Part shown: positions 54,135-64,000 of the stretch, piece by piece
Position numbering within the stretch: position 1 is the first letter of the stretch
Layout: every line of letters starts with the position of its first letter
Assembly: GCA_963853835.1 (NCBI GenBank)
Contig: OY970823.1
Span: forward strand, 11,922,001-11,986,000
DNA: 64,000 nt
Source: Calendula officinalis
Taxonomy: Eukaryota > Streptophyta > Magnoliopsida > Asterales > Asteraceae
Reading direction: 5' to 3'
Program-made: the position numbers and the translations under genes
The notes under the pieces: generated by a model
The model's database searches: none
Told to the model about the DNA's origin: nothing
The model's input: the letters and a program-made list of their open reading frames with translations, nothing else

Positions 54135-54645
54135 TGATGCATGGAGCCTACTTAGTGCAAGAAACGTTTTTAGTGCTTTGAATAAGCCATTTTATGGCAT
54201 TTAGTTTCCTTTTATTGCTGTTTTATGAGAAGCCTTTGAGCTTTTGTAACTGATTTCGTTTTTAAGGCTTTATATAGCCATTTCCTTGCATGTAATTAGG
54301 GAATAACGAATTTTAATCAATATTGAAGAACTTTGTTCATCATTTTATGAGTTGTTGCTGCACTCACAATCATCTTTTGAAGGATGCTTTCCTGATCTTG
54401 ATAGAACTCAAGTTAATAGGTCTTAACTTGTTTTCATCGATATTCAATCTATAGGTCTAGGTTGTCTATCAAATCTATCCTTTTATTTCATTGTTGCTTG
54501 TTCCAATTTTGTTATATTTCATCACTCACACGAAAATACCAAAAAGAGTCCCAAAATTCTGTATTTGCTATCCAAATTAGTTCATTGAGTTTTAATCATT
54601 TTATTCCGCTGCAATCAGAAATACGAGTGCTCCATATTCGTATCA
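54135..54645 (+). repeat. LTR 1 of tandem element
   Basis: TGATGCATGG...CGTATCA, with TATATA at 54271-54276. Followed by TGGTATCAGAGC at 54650-54661. Confidence 0.85.
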
Positions 54646-54694
54646 TAAGTGGTATCAGAGCAAGTTCTGATTGGGAACTTGTTGTCCAAGAATC

Positions 54695-56908
54695 ATGCTA
54701 CGCAAATTGCTAATTGAAGAAGACGAAGAGGATGTGTTCATCTACAATGCTGAATTCTATTATGATCCAAAAAAGGGTATTGACCATATGTCACTTCCCA
54801 ATTCTGATTCGGAAGATGTAGATGAAGATTCTTGTCCAATCTATGAGACCGATGGGGAAGAAGAATTCATTGATGGAATCTATAATTCTGGTCCCATCTA
54901 TGATACTGATGGGGAAGAGGAATTTAGTGAAGAAATTGAAGATGAAGTTGCTGAAAAAGAAAGTCTCGTTAGTGAAGAAATTAATTTTGTGGTTGGAGAC
55001 GAAATTATTGAAGTAATGGATGAAAGAAGAAGTTTTGTTGATGAAGATGCCATTGGTGAAGAGATAGATTCTGTTGGTAAGGAAGAATTTATTGAAGAAG
55101 TGGTTTTTGTTGATCAACAAAATTTGTTCCAAGAGCTTACAACATTAAAAACCAATGACTACAAGTACCACAAAATTTCAGGTTCTATTATTTTTTATAA
55201 ATATGATTTATTTTCTAAAGTTCTTAGAAAAATCAGAATTGAAGGCTTTATTGATCAAGAAGGTTTATTCATTTTTCATCTTCATGTTCGTTTCAAAGTG
55301 TGGGAAATTTATACACTTTGGAGACCAAGGAATGACTACTTGTTGCCAATTGAGAGCCATCACAAATCTGTTACTAACGTGATAAGGAAGTGTGCTGGTA
55401 CATTGAATCTCATTGATTCTGATTTTATTGGTTACATTGTCATTTGTTTTGATCTTTCTCACTTTGATCTTGTTGCTTATTATCTTACAAAAGGAGTTTC
55501 TGGTGTTGTTTTGTTTGTGGCTCAAAAACACCAAGAAAGATTGTTCTTGGATGATGGCAGAATTTCTTACCCTCCAAAAGATTTATTAGAAGGGCTGAAT
55601 TCAGCAATTTGTTTGAAGATGACATGTGTATGTGTGGGAGTTGTCAAAGGGTTGTTTGAGACAAGTAAAGAGTGTGTGTTGGCTGCTCCTAAGTTAGTAA
55701 TACTTGATCCTATATTTTTTTTGAAAATCAAGCATTCTACTAATGGAGAAATTCAGTTTTGCAAAGTTACATCTCATATAAAAACTTATGACCATTGTTT
55801 GTATTATCCACAAACATTGGATGACAAAATGGGAGGTGTGCTAGCATTTTTGTGGTATTGTTCCAAGGAGGGGTTGATGTTAATTAGTCATGCACAAAGA
55901 TTTGCAATTGAAGGAATTCGGGGACATAAGGTCATGGGGTGTATCAATTATCACCAATTCTTAAAAAGGGCTGTTATGACTTGTTTAAAATTGCGTGGGG
56001 CTGTTGTGGAAGATTATCACATTGCTTTTGGGTATAAAGAAGGTCGATTTGAGGAAAAGGGGTGGTCTCTCATCCTAAAGTTGGAAGATTGGACTCCATG
56101 GACTGTTTTTGAAGAATGGATTATTTGTCAAGATGTTATTCATATCATGACAAGTTCTTTGCTGATTTTCTTGAACCATACTAACGAGTTGCATGTAGGG
56201 TTATGGAAACTTGAATTTGGTCTTACAATCTCCAAGACTTATGATGATGATCCAGATTTGCATCGTAGCAATTACATGACTAATCTCAATCATGGTTTAT
56301 TTGATGTGGGGGAGCATGACAAATGGGGTTTTGGGGCTAGAAACTCTTTTGATATGTCCATAATAGTGAAGTTATTGGTTCATACTACAATGATTGCAAA
56401 GAATCTTGAGGTTGATAACACCAAGGCTGCTATTTCTAAACAAGTGATTGGCTGGAAGAATAAAGAGGTGAAACGTGACACTTGTGATGAGGTTGGATCT
56501 GATTTTGAAGGGACAGACGTGATCATCATAATTGCTGGTTGCAAATACCAAGTTAGAGATTTCAAGGTTGCTTGGAATTTATTCTCAACAAAAGAAATGG
56601 TGGTTGCAAGTGTAAACATGGGAAAGAATTCATCACTTGTGGTTGATGATAGAATTGCTGAATTGAGGACAATTCCTTTTCAAGGGGGAGGGGATGATAC
56701 ATGTACGGATAAGGTCCAAGGAAGGTTTTGGATGAATGGTTCATGGGATGTGTGGGTAGTCTTGTTTTGGACATTATTAGCCATAAGAGGCTACACAACA
56801 AAGGATTACTTGAACGTTTTCAACACTTATAATTTGTTACAAATCATATGCAAGGTTGACACACATTACATGTTGATGTGTCTTGATGATAAGGCTGATG
56901 TGGGTTAA
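54695..56908 (+). CDS. Unrecognised 737-aa retroelement ORF, unit 2
   Basis: The frame is open slightly earlier, but the first ATG is 54695, 33 bp after the primer site. The N-terminal ~145 residues are very acidic with a repeated PIYETDGEEEF / PIYDTDGEEEF motif. The middle (about 150-560) is an evenly mixed, folded-looking sequence rich in aromatic residues. The C-terminal part (about 520-737) has a Trp- and Val-rich stretch (WDVWVVLFWTLLAI). No zinc knuckle, DSG, YxDD, RNase H or integrase motif is seen. The IYDTD acidic repeats recall acidic linkers in some plant gypsy polyproteins (weak, from memory). Function unknown. Confidence 0.7.
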   Translation: MLRKLLIEEDEEDVFIYNAEFYYDPKKGIDHMSLPNSDSEDVDEDSCPIYETDGEEEFIDGIYNSGPIYDTDGEEEFSEEIEDEVAEKESLVSEEINFVVGDEIIEVMDERRSFVDEDAIGEEIDSVGKEEFIEEVVFVDQQNLFQELTTLKTNDYKYHKISGSIIFYKYDLFSKVLRKIRIEGFIDQEGLFIFHLHVRFKVWEIYTLWRPRNDYLLPIESHHKSVTNVIRKCAGTLNLIDSDFIGYIVICFDLSHFDLVAYYLTKGVSGVVLFVAQKHQERLFLDDGRISYPPKDLLEGLNSAICLKMTCVCVGVVKGLFETSKECVLAAPKLVILDPIFFLKIKHSTNGEIQFCKVTSHIKTYDHCLYYPQTLDDKMGGVLAFLWYCSKEGLMLISHAQRFAIEGIRGHKVMGCINYHQFLKRAVMTCLKLRGAVVEDYHIAFGYKEGRFEEKGWSLILKLEDWTPWTVFEEWIICQDVIHIMTSSLLIFLNHTNELHVGLWKLEFGLTISKTYDDDPDLHRSNYMTNLNHGLFDVGEHDKWGFGARNSFDMSIIVKLLVHTTMIAKNLEVDNTKAAISKQVIGWKNKEVKRDTCDEVGSDFEGTDVIIIIAGCKYQVRDFKVAWNLFSTKEMVVASVNMGKNSSLVVDDRIAELRTIPFQGGGDDTCTDKVQGRFWMNGSWDVWVVLFWTLLAIRGYTTKDYLNVFNTYNLLQIICKVDTHYMLMCLDDKADVG

Positions 56909-56938
56909 ATCTTGTGAGTTTGATGACATGGGGATTAA

Positions 56939-57449
56939 TGATGCATGGAGCCTACTTAGTGCAAGAAACGTTTTTAGTGCTTTGAATAAGCCATTTTATG
57001 GAATTTAGTTTCCTTTTATTGCTGTTTTATGAGAAGCCTTTGAGCTTTTGTAACTGATTTCGTTTTTAAGGCTTTATATAGCCATTTCCTTGCATGTAAT
57101 TAGGGAATAACGAATTTTAATCAATATTGAAGAACTTTGTTCATCATTTTATGAGTTGTTGCTGCACTCACAATCATCTTTTGAAGGATGCTTTCCTGAT
57201 CTTGATAGAACTCAAGTTAATAGGTCTTAACTTGTTTTCATCGATATTCAATCTATAGGTCTAGGTTGTCTATCAAATCTATCCTTTTATTTCATTGTTG
57301 CTTGTTCCAATTTTGTTATATTTCATCACTCACACGAAAATACCAAAAAGAGTCCCAAAATTCTGTATTTGCTATCCAAATTAGTTCATTGAGTTTTAAT
57401 CATTTTATTCCGCTGCAATCAGAAATACGAGTGCTCCATATTCGTATCA
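56939..57449 (+). repeat. LTR 2 of tandem element, shared by both units
   Basis: Differs from LTR 1 by one visible base (TATGGAATTT for TATGGCATTT). The primer site follows at 57454-57465. Confidence 0.85.
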
Positions 57450-57498
57450 TAAGTGGTATCAGAGCAAGTTCTGATTGGGAACTTGTTGTCCAAGAATC

Positions 57499-59712
57499 AT
57501 GCTACGCAAATTGCTAATTGAAGAAGACGAAGAGGATGTGTTCATCTACAATGCTGAATTCTATTATGATCCAAAAAAGGGTATTGACCATATGTCACTT
57601 CCCAATTCTGATTCGGAAGATGTAGATGAAGATTCTTGTCCAATCTATGAGACCGATGGGGAAGAAGAATTCATTGATGGAATCTATAATTCTGGTCCCA
57701 TCTATGATACTGATGGGGAAGAGGAATTTAGTGAAGAAATTGAAGATGAAGTTGCTGAAAAAGAAAGTCTCGTTAGTGAAGAAATTAATTTTGTGGTTGG
57801 AGACGAAATTATTGAAGTAATGGATGAAAGAAGAAGTTTTGTTGATGAAGATGCCATTGGTGAAGAGATAGATTCTGTTGGTAAGGAAGAATTTATTGAA
57901 GAAGTGGTTTTTGTTGATCAACAAAATTTGTTCCAAGAGCTTACAACATTAAAAACCAATGACTACAAGTACCACAAAATTTCAGGTTCTATTATTTTTT
58001 ATAAATATGATTTATTTTCTAAAGTTCTTAGAAAAATCAGAATTGAAGGCTTTATTGATCAAGAAGGTTTATTCATTTTTCATCTTCATGTTCGTTTCAA
58101 AGTGTGGGAAATTTATACACTTTGGAGACCAAGGAATGACTACTTGTTGCCAATTGAGAGCCATCACAAATCTGTTACTAACGTGATAAGGAAGTGTGCT
58201 GGTACATTGAATCTCATTGATTCTGATTTTATTGGTTACATTGTCATTTGTTTTGATCTTTCTCACTTTGATCTTGTTGCTTATTATCTTACAAAAGGAG
58301 TTTCTGGTGTTGTTTTGTTTGTGGCTCAAAAACACCAAGAAAGATTGTTCTTGGATGATGGCAGAATTTCTTACCCTCCAAAAGATTTATTAGAAGGGCT
58401 GAATTCAGCAATTTGTTTGAAGATGACATGTGTATGTGTGGGAGTTGTCAAAGGGTTGTTTGAGACAAGTAAAGAGTGTGTGTTGGCTGCTCCTAAGTTA
58501 GTAATACTTGATCCTATATTTTTTTTGAAAATCAAGCATTCTACTAATGGAGAAATTCAGTTTTGCAAAGTTACATCTCATATAAAAACTTATGACCATT
58601 GTTTGTATTATCCACAAACATTGGATGACAAAATGGGAGGTGTGCTAGCATTTTTGTGGTATTGTTCCAAGGAGGGGTTGATGTTAATTAGTCATGCACA
58701 AAGATTTGCAATTGAAGGAATTCGGGGACATAAGGTCATGGGGTGTATCAATTATCACCAATTCTTAAAAAGGGCTGTTATGACTTGTTTAAAATTGCGT
58801 GGGGCTGTTGTGGAAGATTATCACATTGCTTTTGGGTATAAAGAAGGTCGATTTGAGGAAAAGGGGTGGTCTCTCATCCTAAAGTTGGAAGATTGGACTC
58901 CATGGACTGTTTTTGAAGAATGGATTATTTGTCAAGATGTTATTCATATCATGACAAGTTCTTTGCTGATTTTCTTGAACCATACTAACGAGTTGCATGT
59001 AGGGTTATGGAAACTTGAATTTGGTCTTACAATCTCCAAGACTTATGATGATGATCCAGATTTGCATCGTAGCAATTACATGACTAATCTCAATCATGGT
59101 TTATTTGATGTGGGGGAGCATGACAAATGGGGTTTTGGGGCTAGAAACTCTTTTGATATGTCCATAATAGTGAAGTTATTGGTTCATACTACAATGATTG
59201 CAAAGAATCTTGAGGTTGATAACACCAAGGCTGCTATTTCTAAACAAGTGATTGGCTGGAAGAATAAAGAGGTGAAACGTGACACTTGTGATGAGGTTGG
59301 ATCTGATTTTGAAGGGACAGACGTGATCATCATAATTGCTGGTTGCAAATACCAAGTTAGAGATTTCAAGGTTGCTTGGAATTTATTCTCAACAAAAGAA
59401 ATGGTGGTTGCAAGTGTAAACATGGGAAAGAATTCATCACTTGTGGTTGATGATAGAATTGCTGAATTGAGGACAATTCCTTTTCAAGGGGGAGGGGATG
59501 ATACATGTACGGATAAGGTCCAAGGAAGGTTTTGGATGAATGGTTCATGGGATGTGTGGGTAGTCTTGTTTTGGACATTATTAGCCATAAGAGGCTACAC
59601 AACAAAGGATTACTTGAACGTTTTCAACACTTATTATTTGTTACAAATCATATGCAAGGTTGACACACATTACATGTTGATGTGTCTTGATGATAAGGCT
59701 GATGTGGGTTAA
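57499..59712 (+). CDS. Unrecognised 737-aa retroelement ORF, unit 3
   Basis: Same product as 54695-56908; the one residue difference I see is Tyr for Asn in NTY(Y/N)LLQ. Start ATG 57499, stop 59710-59712. Preservation of two full frames of this length with almost no change means a recent duplication, and does not by itself show selection. Confidence 0.7.
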   Translation: MLRKLLIEEDEEDVFIYNAEFYYDPKKGIDHMSLPNSDSEDVDEDSCPIYETDGEEEFIDGIYNSGPIYDTDGEEEFSEEIEDEVAEKESLVSEEINFVVGDEIIEVMDERRSFVDEDAIGEEIDSVGKEEFIEEVVFVDQQNLFQELTTLKTNDYKYHKISGSIIFYKYDLFSKVLRKIRIEGFIDQEGLFIFHLHVRFKVWEIYTLWRPRNDYLLPIESHHKSVTNVIRKCAGTLNLIDSDFIGYIVICFDLSHFDLVAYYLTKGVSGVVLFVAQKHQERLFLDDGRISYPPKDLLEGLNSAICLKMTCVCVGVVKGLFETSKECVLAAPKLVILDPIFFLKIKHSTNGEIQFCKVTSHIKTYDHCLYYPQTLDDKMGGVLAFLWYCSKEGLMLISHAQRFAIEGIRGHKVMGCINYHQFLKRAVMTCLKLRGAVVEDYHIAFGYKEGRFEEKGWSLILKLEDWTPWTVFEEWIICQDVIHIMTSSLLIFLNHTNELHVGLWKLEFGLTISKTYDDDPDLHRSNYMTNLNHGLFDVGEHDKWGFGARNSFDMSIIVKLLVHTTMIAKNLEVDNTKAAISKQVIGWKNKEVKRDTCDEVGSDFEGTDVIIIIAGCKYQVRDFKVAWNLFSTKEMVVASVNMGKNSSLVVDDRIAELRTIPFQGGGDDTCTDKVQGRFWMNGSWDVWVVLFWTLLAIRGYTTKDYLNVFNTYYLLQIICKVDTHYMLMCLDDKADVG

Positions 59713-59742
59713 ATCTTGTGAGTTTGATGACATGGGGATTAA

Positions 59743-60253
59743 TGATGCATGGAGCCTACTTAGTGCAAGAAACGTTTTTAGTGCTTTGAATAAGCCATTT
59801 TATGGCATTTAGTTTCCTTTTATTGCTGTTTTATGAGAAGCCTTTGAACTTTTGTAACTGATTTCGTTTTTAAGGCTTTATATAGCCATTTCCTTGCATG
59901 TAATTAGGGAATAACGAATTTTAATCAATATTGAAGAACTTTGTTCATCATTTTATGAGTTGTTGCTGCACTCACAATCATCTTTTGAAGGATGCTTTCC
60001 TGATCTTGATAGAACTCAAGTTAATAGGTCTTAACTTGTTTTCATCGATATTCAATCTATAGGTCTAGGTTGTCTATCAAATCTATCCTTTTATTTCATT
60101 GTTGCTTGTTCCAATTTTGTTATATTTCATCACTCACACGAAAATACCAAAAAGAGTCCCAAAATTCTGTATTTGCTATCCAAATTAGTTCATTGAGTTT
60201 TAATCATTTTATTCCGCTGCAATCAGAAATACGAGTGCTCCATATTCGTATCA
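59743..60253 (+). repeat. LTR 3 of tandem element
   Basis: Ends at TATCA and is followed by TATAGGCTATT, mid-monomer satellite. One extra difference from the others (GAACTTTTG for GAGCTTTTG). Confidence 0.85.
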
Positions 60254-63200
60254 TATAGGCTATTGGTCATGGCTCAGAGTTATAATGGTTCAAGGGCCAT
60301 CGCTATGAGTTATGGATGTCTAGTGGTAATAATGGTTCAAGGGCCATGGTAACGGGTTATGGACACCTATTACTGGTAAAATGGATATCTATAAGCTATT
60401 GGTCATTACAAGTATTTATAATGGTTCAAGGGTCATCGGTATGACTTATGGACATGTCATGGTTAAAATGGTTTAAGAGCCATGGTTATGGGATATGGAC
60501 ACCTATTACTTGTAAAATGGATATCTATAGGCTATTGGTCATGGCTAGGAGTTATAATTGTTCCAGGGCCGTCGGTATGAGTTATGGACGTCTAGTGGTT
60601 ATAATTGTCAAGGGCCATGTTTATGGGTTATGTACAGCTATTAGTTGTAAAATGGATATCTATAGGCTATTAGTCATGTCTAGTATTCATAATGGATCAA
60701 GGGCAATCGGTATGAGTAATGGACATTTAGTGCTTATAATGGTTCAAGGGTTATGGTTATGGGTTATAGACACCTATTACTTGTAAAATGGATATCTATA
60801 GGCTATTGGTCATGGCAAGTAGTTATAATGGTTCAAGGGTCATCGGTATGAGTTATGGTCATCTAGTCGTTATAATGGTTCAAGGGCCATGGTTATGGGT
60901 TATAATGGTTCAAGGGCCATGGGTATGAGTTATGGACATCTAATGGTTGTAATGGTTCAAGGGCCATGGGTATGGGTTATGGTCACCTATTACTTGTAAA
61001 ATTGATATCTATAGGCAATTGGTCATGGCTAGTAGTTATAATGGTTCAAGGGCCATCGGTATGAGTTCTGGACATCTAGTGGTTATAATGGATAAAGGGC
61101 CATGGTAATGGGTTATAGACACATATTACTTGTAAAATGGATATCTATAGGCTAGGTCATTACGAGTATTTATATTGGTTCAAGGGCCATCGATATGACT
61201 TATGGACATGTCGTGGTTATAATGGTTTAAGAGCCATGGTTATGGGATATGGACACCTATTACTTGTAAAATGGATATCTATAAGCTATTGTTCATGGCT
61301 AGTAGTTATATTGGTTCAACGGCCATCAGTATGTGTTATTGACGTCTAGTGGTTATAATGGTTCAAGGGCCATGGGTATGGGTTATTGGAAACTATTACC
61401 TTGAAAAGGGATATCTATAGGCTATTGGACATGGTTATTAGTTATAATGGTTAATGGGCCATCGGTATGAGTTATGGGCGTCTAGTGGTTATAATGGTTC
61501 AAGGGCCATGCGTATGGGTTATTGACACCTATTACTTGTAAAATGGATATCTATAGGCTATTGGTCATGGCAAGTAGTTATAATGGTTCAAGGGCCATCG
61601 GTACGAGTTATGGACATCTAGTCGTTATAATGGTTCAAGGGCCATGGTTATAGGTTATAATGGTTCAAGGGTCGTCGGTATGAGTTATGGACATCTAATA
61701 GTTGTAATGGTTCAAGGGCCATGGGTATGGGTTATGGTCACCTATTACTTGTAAAATTGATATCTATAGGCAATTAGTCATGGCTAGTAGTTAAAATGGT
61801 TCAAGGGCCATCGGTATGAGTTCTGGACATCTAGTGGTTATAATGGATAAAGGGCCATGGTAATGGGTTATAGACACCTATTACTTGTAAAATGGATATC
61901 TATAGGCTAGGTCATTACAAGTATTTATATTGGTTCAAGGGCCATCGATATGACTTATGGACATGTCGTGGTTATAATTGTTTAAGGGCCATGGTTATGG
62001 GATATGGACACCTATTACTTGTAAAATGGATATCTGTAGGCTAATGTTCATGGCTAGTAGTTATAATGGTTCAAGGGCCATCGGTACGACTTATGGACAT
62101 CTAGTCGTTATAATGGTTCAAGGGCCATGGTTATGGGTTATAATGGTTTAAGGGCCATCGGTATGAGTTATGGACATGTAAAGGTTATAATGGTTCAAGG
62201 GCCATGGGTATGGGTTATGGACACCTATTACTTGTAAAATTTATATATATATATAGGCTATTGGTCATGGTAGTAGTTATAATGGTTCAAGGGCCATCGG
62301 TATGAGTTCTGGACATCTTGTGGGTATAATGGATCAAGGGCCATGGTAATGGGTTATGGACACCTATTACTTGTAAAATGGATATCTATAGGCTATTGGT
62401 CATTACTAGTATTTTAATTGGTTCAGGGGCCATCGGTATGACTTATGGACATGCCGTGGTTATAATGGTTTACGAGCCATGGTTATGGGATATGGACACC
62501 TATTACTTGTAAAATGGATATCTATAGGCTATGGTTTATGGCAAGTAGTTATCATGGTTCAAGGGCCATCAGTACGAATTATGGACATCTAGTCGTTATA
62601 ATGGTTCAAGGGCCATCGTTATGGGTTATAATGGTTCAAGGTCCATCGGTATGAGTTATCGACATCTAATGGTTATAATGGTTCAAGGGTCATGGTTATG
62701 GGTTACGGACATCTATTACTTGCAAAATGGATATCTATAGGCTATTGGTCATGGCTCAGAGTTATAATGGTTCAAGGGCCATCGCTATGACTTATGGATG
62801 TCTAGTGGTAATAATGGTTCAAGGGTTATGGTTATGGGTTATGGACACCTATTACTTGTAAAATGGATATCTATAGGCTATTGGTCATGGCAAGTAGTTA
62901 TAATGGTTCAAGGGTCATCGGTATGAGTTATGGTCATCTAGTCGTTATAATGGTCAAGGGCCATGGTTATGGGTTATAATGGTTCAAGGGCCATGGGTAT
63001 GAGTTATGGACATCTAATGGTTGTAATGGTTCAAGGGCCATGGGTATGGGTTATTGTCACCTATTACTTGTAAAATTGATATCTATAGGCAATTGGTCAT
63101 GGCTAGTAGTTATAATGGTTCAAGGGCCATCGGTATGAGTTCTGGACATCTAGTGGTTATAATGGATAAAGGGCCATGGTAATGGGTTATAGACACATAT

Positions 63201-64000
63201 TACTTGTAAAATGGATATCTATAGGCTAGGTCATTACGAGTATTTATATTGGTTCAAGGGCCATCGATATGACTTATGGACATGTGGTGGTAATAATGGT
63301 TTAAGAGCCATGGTTATGGGATATGGACACCTATTACTTGTAAAATGGATATCTATAAGCTATTTTTCATGGCTAGTAGTTATATTGGTTCAACGCCCAT
63401 CAGTATGAGTTATTGACGTCTAGTGGTTATAATGGTTCAAGGGACATGGGTATGGATTATTGGAAACTATTACCTTGAAAAGGGATATCTATAGGCTATT
63501 GGACATGGTTATTAGTTATAATGGTTAATGGGCCATCGGTATGAGTTATGGGCGTCTAGTGGTTATAATGGTTCAAGGGCCATGCGTATGGGTTATTGAC
63601 ACCTATTACTTGTAAAATGGATATCTATAGGCTATTGGTCATGGCAAGTAGTTATAATGGTTCAAGGGCCATCGGTACGAGTTATGGACATCTAGTCGTT
63701 ATAATGGTTCAAGGGCCATGGTTATGGGTTATAATGGTTCAAGGGCCGTCGGTATGAGTTATGGACATCTAATTGTTGTAATGGTTCAAGGGCCATGGGT
63801 ATGGGTTATGGTCACCTATTACTTGTAAAATTGATATCTATAGGCAATTGGTCATGGCTAGTAGTTATAATGGTTCAAGGGCCATCGGTATGAGTTCTGG
63901 ACATCTTGTGGTTATAATGGATAAAGGGCCATGGTAATGGGTTATAGACACATATTACTTGTAAAATGGATATCTATAGGCTAGGTCATTACGAGTATTT
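60254..64000. repeat. Satellite DNA, ~135-bp monomer with higher-order repeats
   Basis: More than 25 monomers, recognised by GGATATCTATAGGCTATTGG roughly every 135 bp (for example 60519, 60653, 60789, 61138, 61273, 61407, 61544). Each monomer has two halves sharing ATAATGGTTCAAGGGCCAT. Some are 205-215 bp because an extra half-unit of about 70 bp is present. A higher-order period of about 2074 bp is visible: the block at 61138 recurs at 63211 and the block at 60789 at 62864. The array continues beyond the window. Reading frames inside it are not genes. Confidence 0.95.

Larger units (their letters stand above)
53451..60253 (+). mobile_element. Tandem array of an LTR element with an unrecognised ORF
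   Basis: Three 511-bp LTRs (54135-54645, 56939-57449 and 59743-60253) alternate with internal regions at a period of exactly 2804 bp. Each of the first two LTRs is followed by TGGTATCAGAGC, a tRNA-Met primer site. The internal region carries one long ORF and no gag, protease, RT or integrase motif, so the element would be non-autonomous. The left unit is truncated at the TA microsatellite. The right LTR ends at TATCA and satellite begins at once. Confidence 0.85.

Noticed and set aside
54791..58338. Antisense and alternative frames within the 737-aa ORF
   Set aside because: They follow from biased codons of the sense ORF and repeat with the 2804-bp period.
53451..60253. Ordinary host gene tandem duplication
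   Set aside because: Each repeated unit begins with an LTR-like segment followed at once by a tRNA primer site, which a host gene would not have. An assembly artefact remains possible, because the copies are nearly identical.
60448..63408. Frames of 60-112 codons in the right end of the window
   Set aside because: They recur with the satellite period and change frame with monomer length.
60254..64000. CRISPR array
   Set aside because: Repeats are contiguous monomers without unique spacers and the setting is a plant genome.

Overview
The window looks like repeat-dense, gene-poor nuclear DNA of a flowering plant, probably a eudicot. The evidence is the content itself: plant pararetroviruses (Caulimoviridae) fixed in the chromosome, plant-type Ty1/copia and Ty3/gypsy elements primed by host tRNA, a Stowaway MITE, long AT microsatellites and a satellite array. 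I see no intact ordinary host gene, no rRNA or tRNA gene and nothing prokaryotic. The species cannot be named from the sequence.

Layout. (1) 1-14847: a scrambled endogenous pararetrovirus cluster, florendovirus-like by gene content. Copy A is on the minus strand at the left edge. A 1.1-kb inverted repeat with a 0.45-kb loop lies at 3428-6127. The nearly complete plus-strand copy B (6837-14770) carries movement protein, an unknown ORF, coat protein, protease, RT-RNase H and a 3' ORF, then promoter and leader. Copy B is broken by stops, frameshifts and a 252-bp Stowaway MITE whose empty site survives in copy A. The cluster ends at an (AATAT)n tract. (2) 15503-27942: a degenerate minus-strand copia element flanked by CTTCTC, with a second, internally deleted copia element nested in it. 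(3) 27943-35400: unassigned DNA with a palindrome-rich tandem block, 41-bp and ~95-bp degenerate repeats, a broken two-exon gene fragment, a (TA)n tract and a second MITE. (4) 35409-36650: one LTR plus a gag stub. (5) 36754-52980: a second, different pararetrovirus on the minus strand with caulimovirus/soymovirus-like gene order. It is split by a young Tat-type gypsy element (39984-50494) with LTRs differing at 2 of 591 positions and target duplication ATATC. That element carries an antisense gene with three phase-consistent introns. (6) 53451-60253: a tandem LTR-internal-LTR-internal-LTR array, period 2804 bp, with an unrecognised 737-aa ORF intact in both full units. (7) 60254-64000: a satellite of ~135-bp monomers with higher-order structure, running off the window.

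How the parts work together. Most ORFs belong to virus-like replication cycles (gag or coat, protease, RT, RNase H, integrase, movement) and most are inactivated. Relative ages can be read from nesting: virus cluster 1 before its MITE, virus 2 before the gypsy insertion, and the outer copia before the inner one. The gypsy element and the 2.8-kb tandem array look the youngest. The parts least explained by known families are the 737-aa ORF element, the spliced antisense gene in the gypsy element, the divergent duplication in that element's RT, and the pararetroviral inverted repeat.
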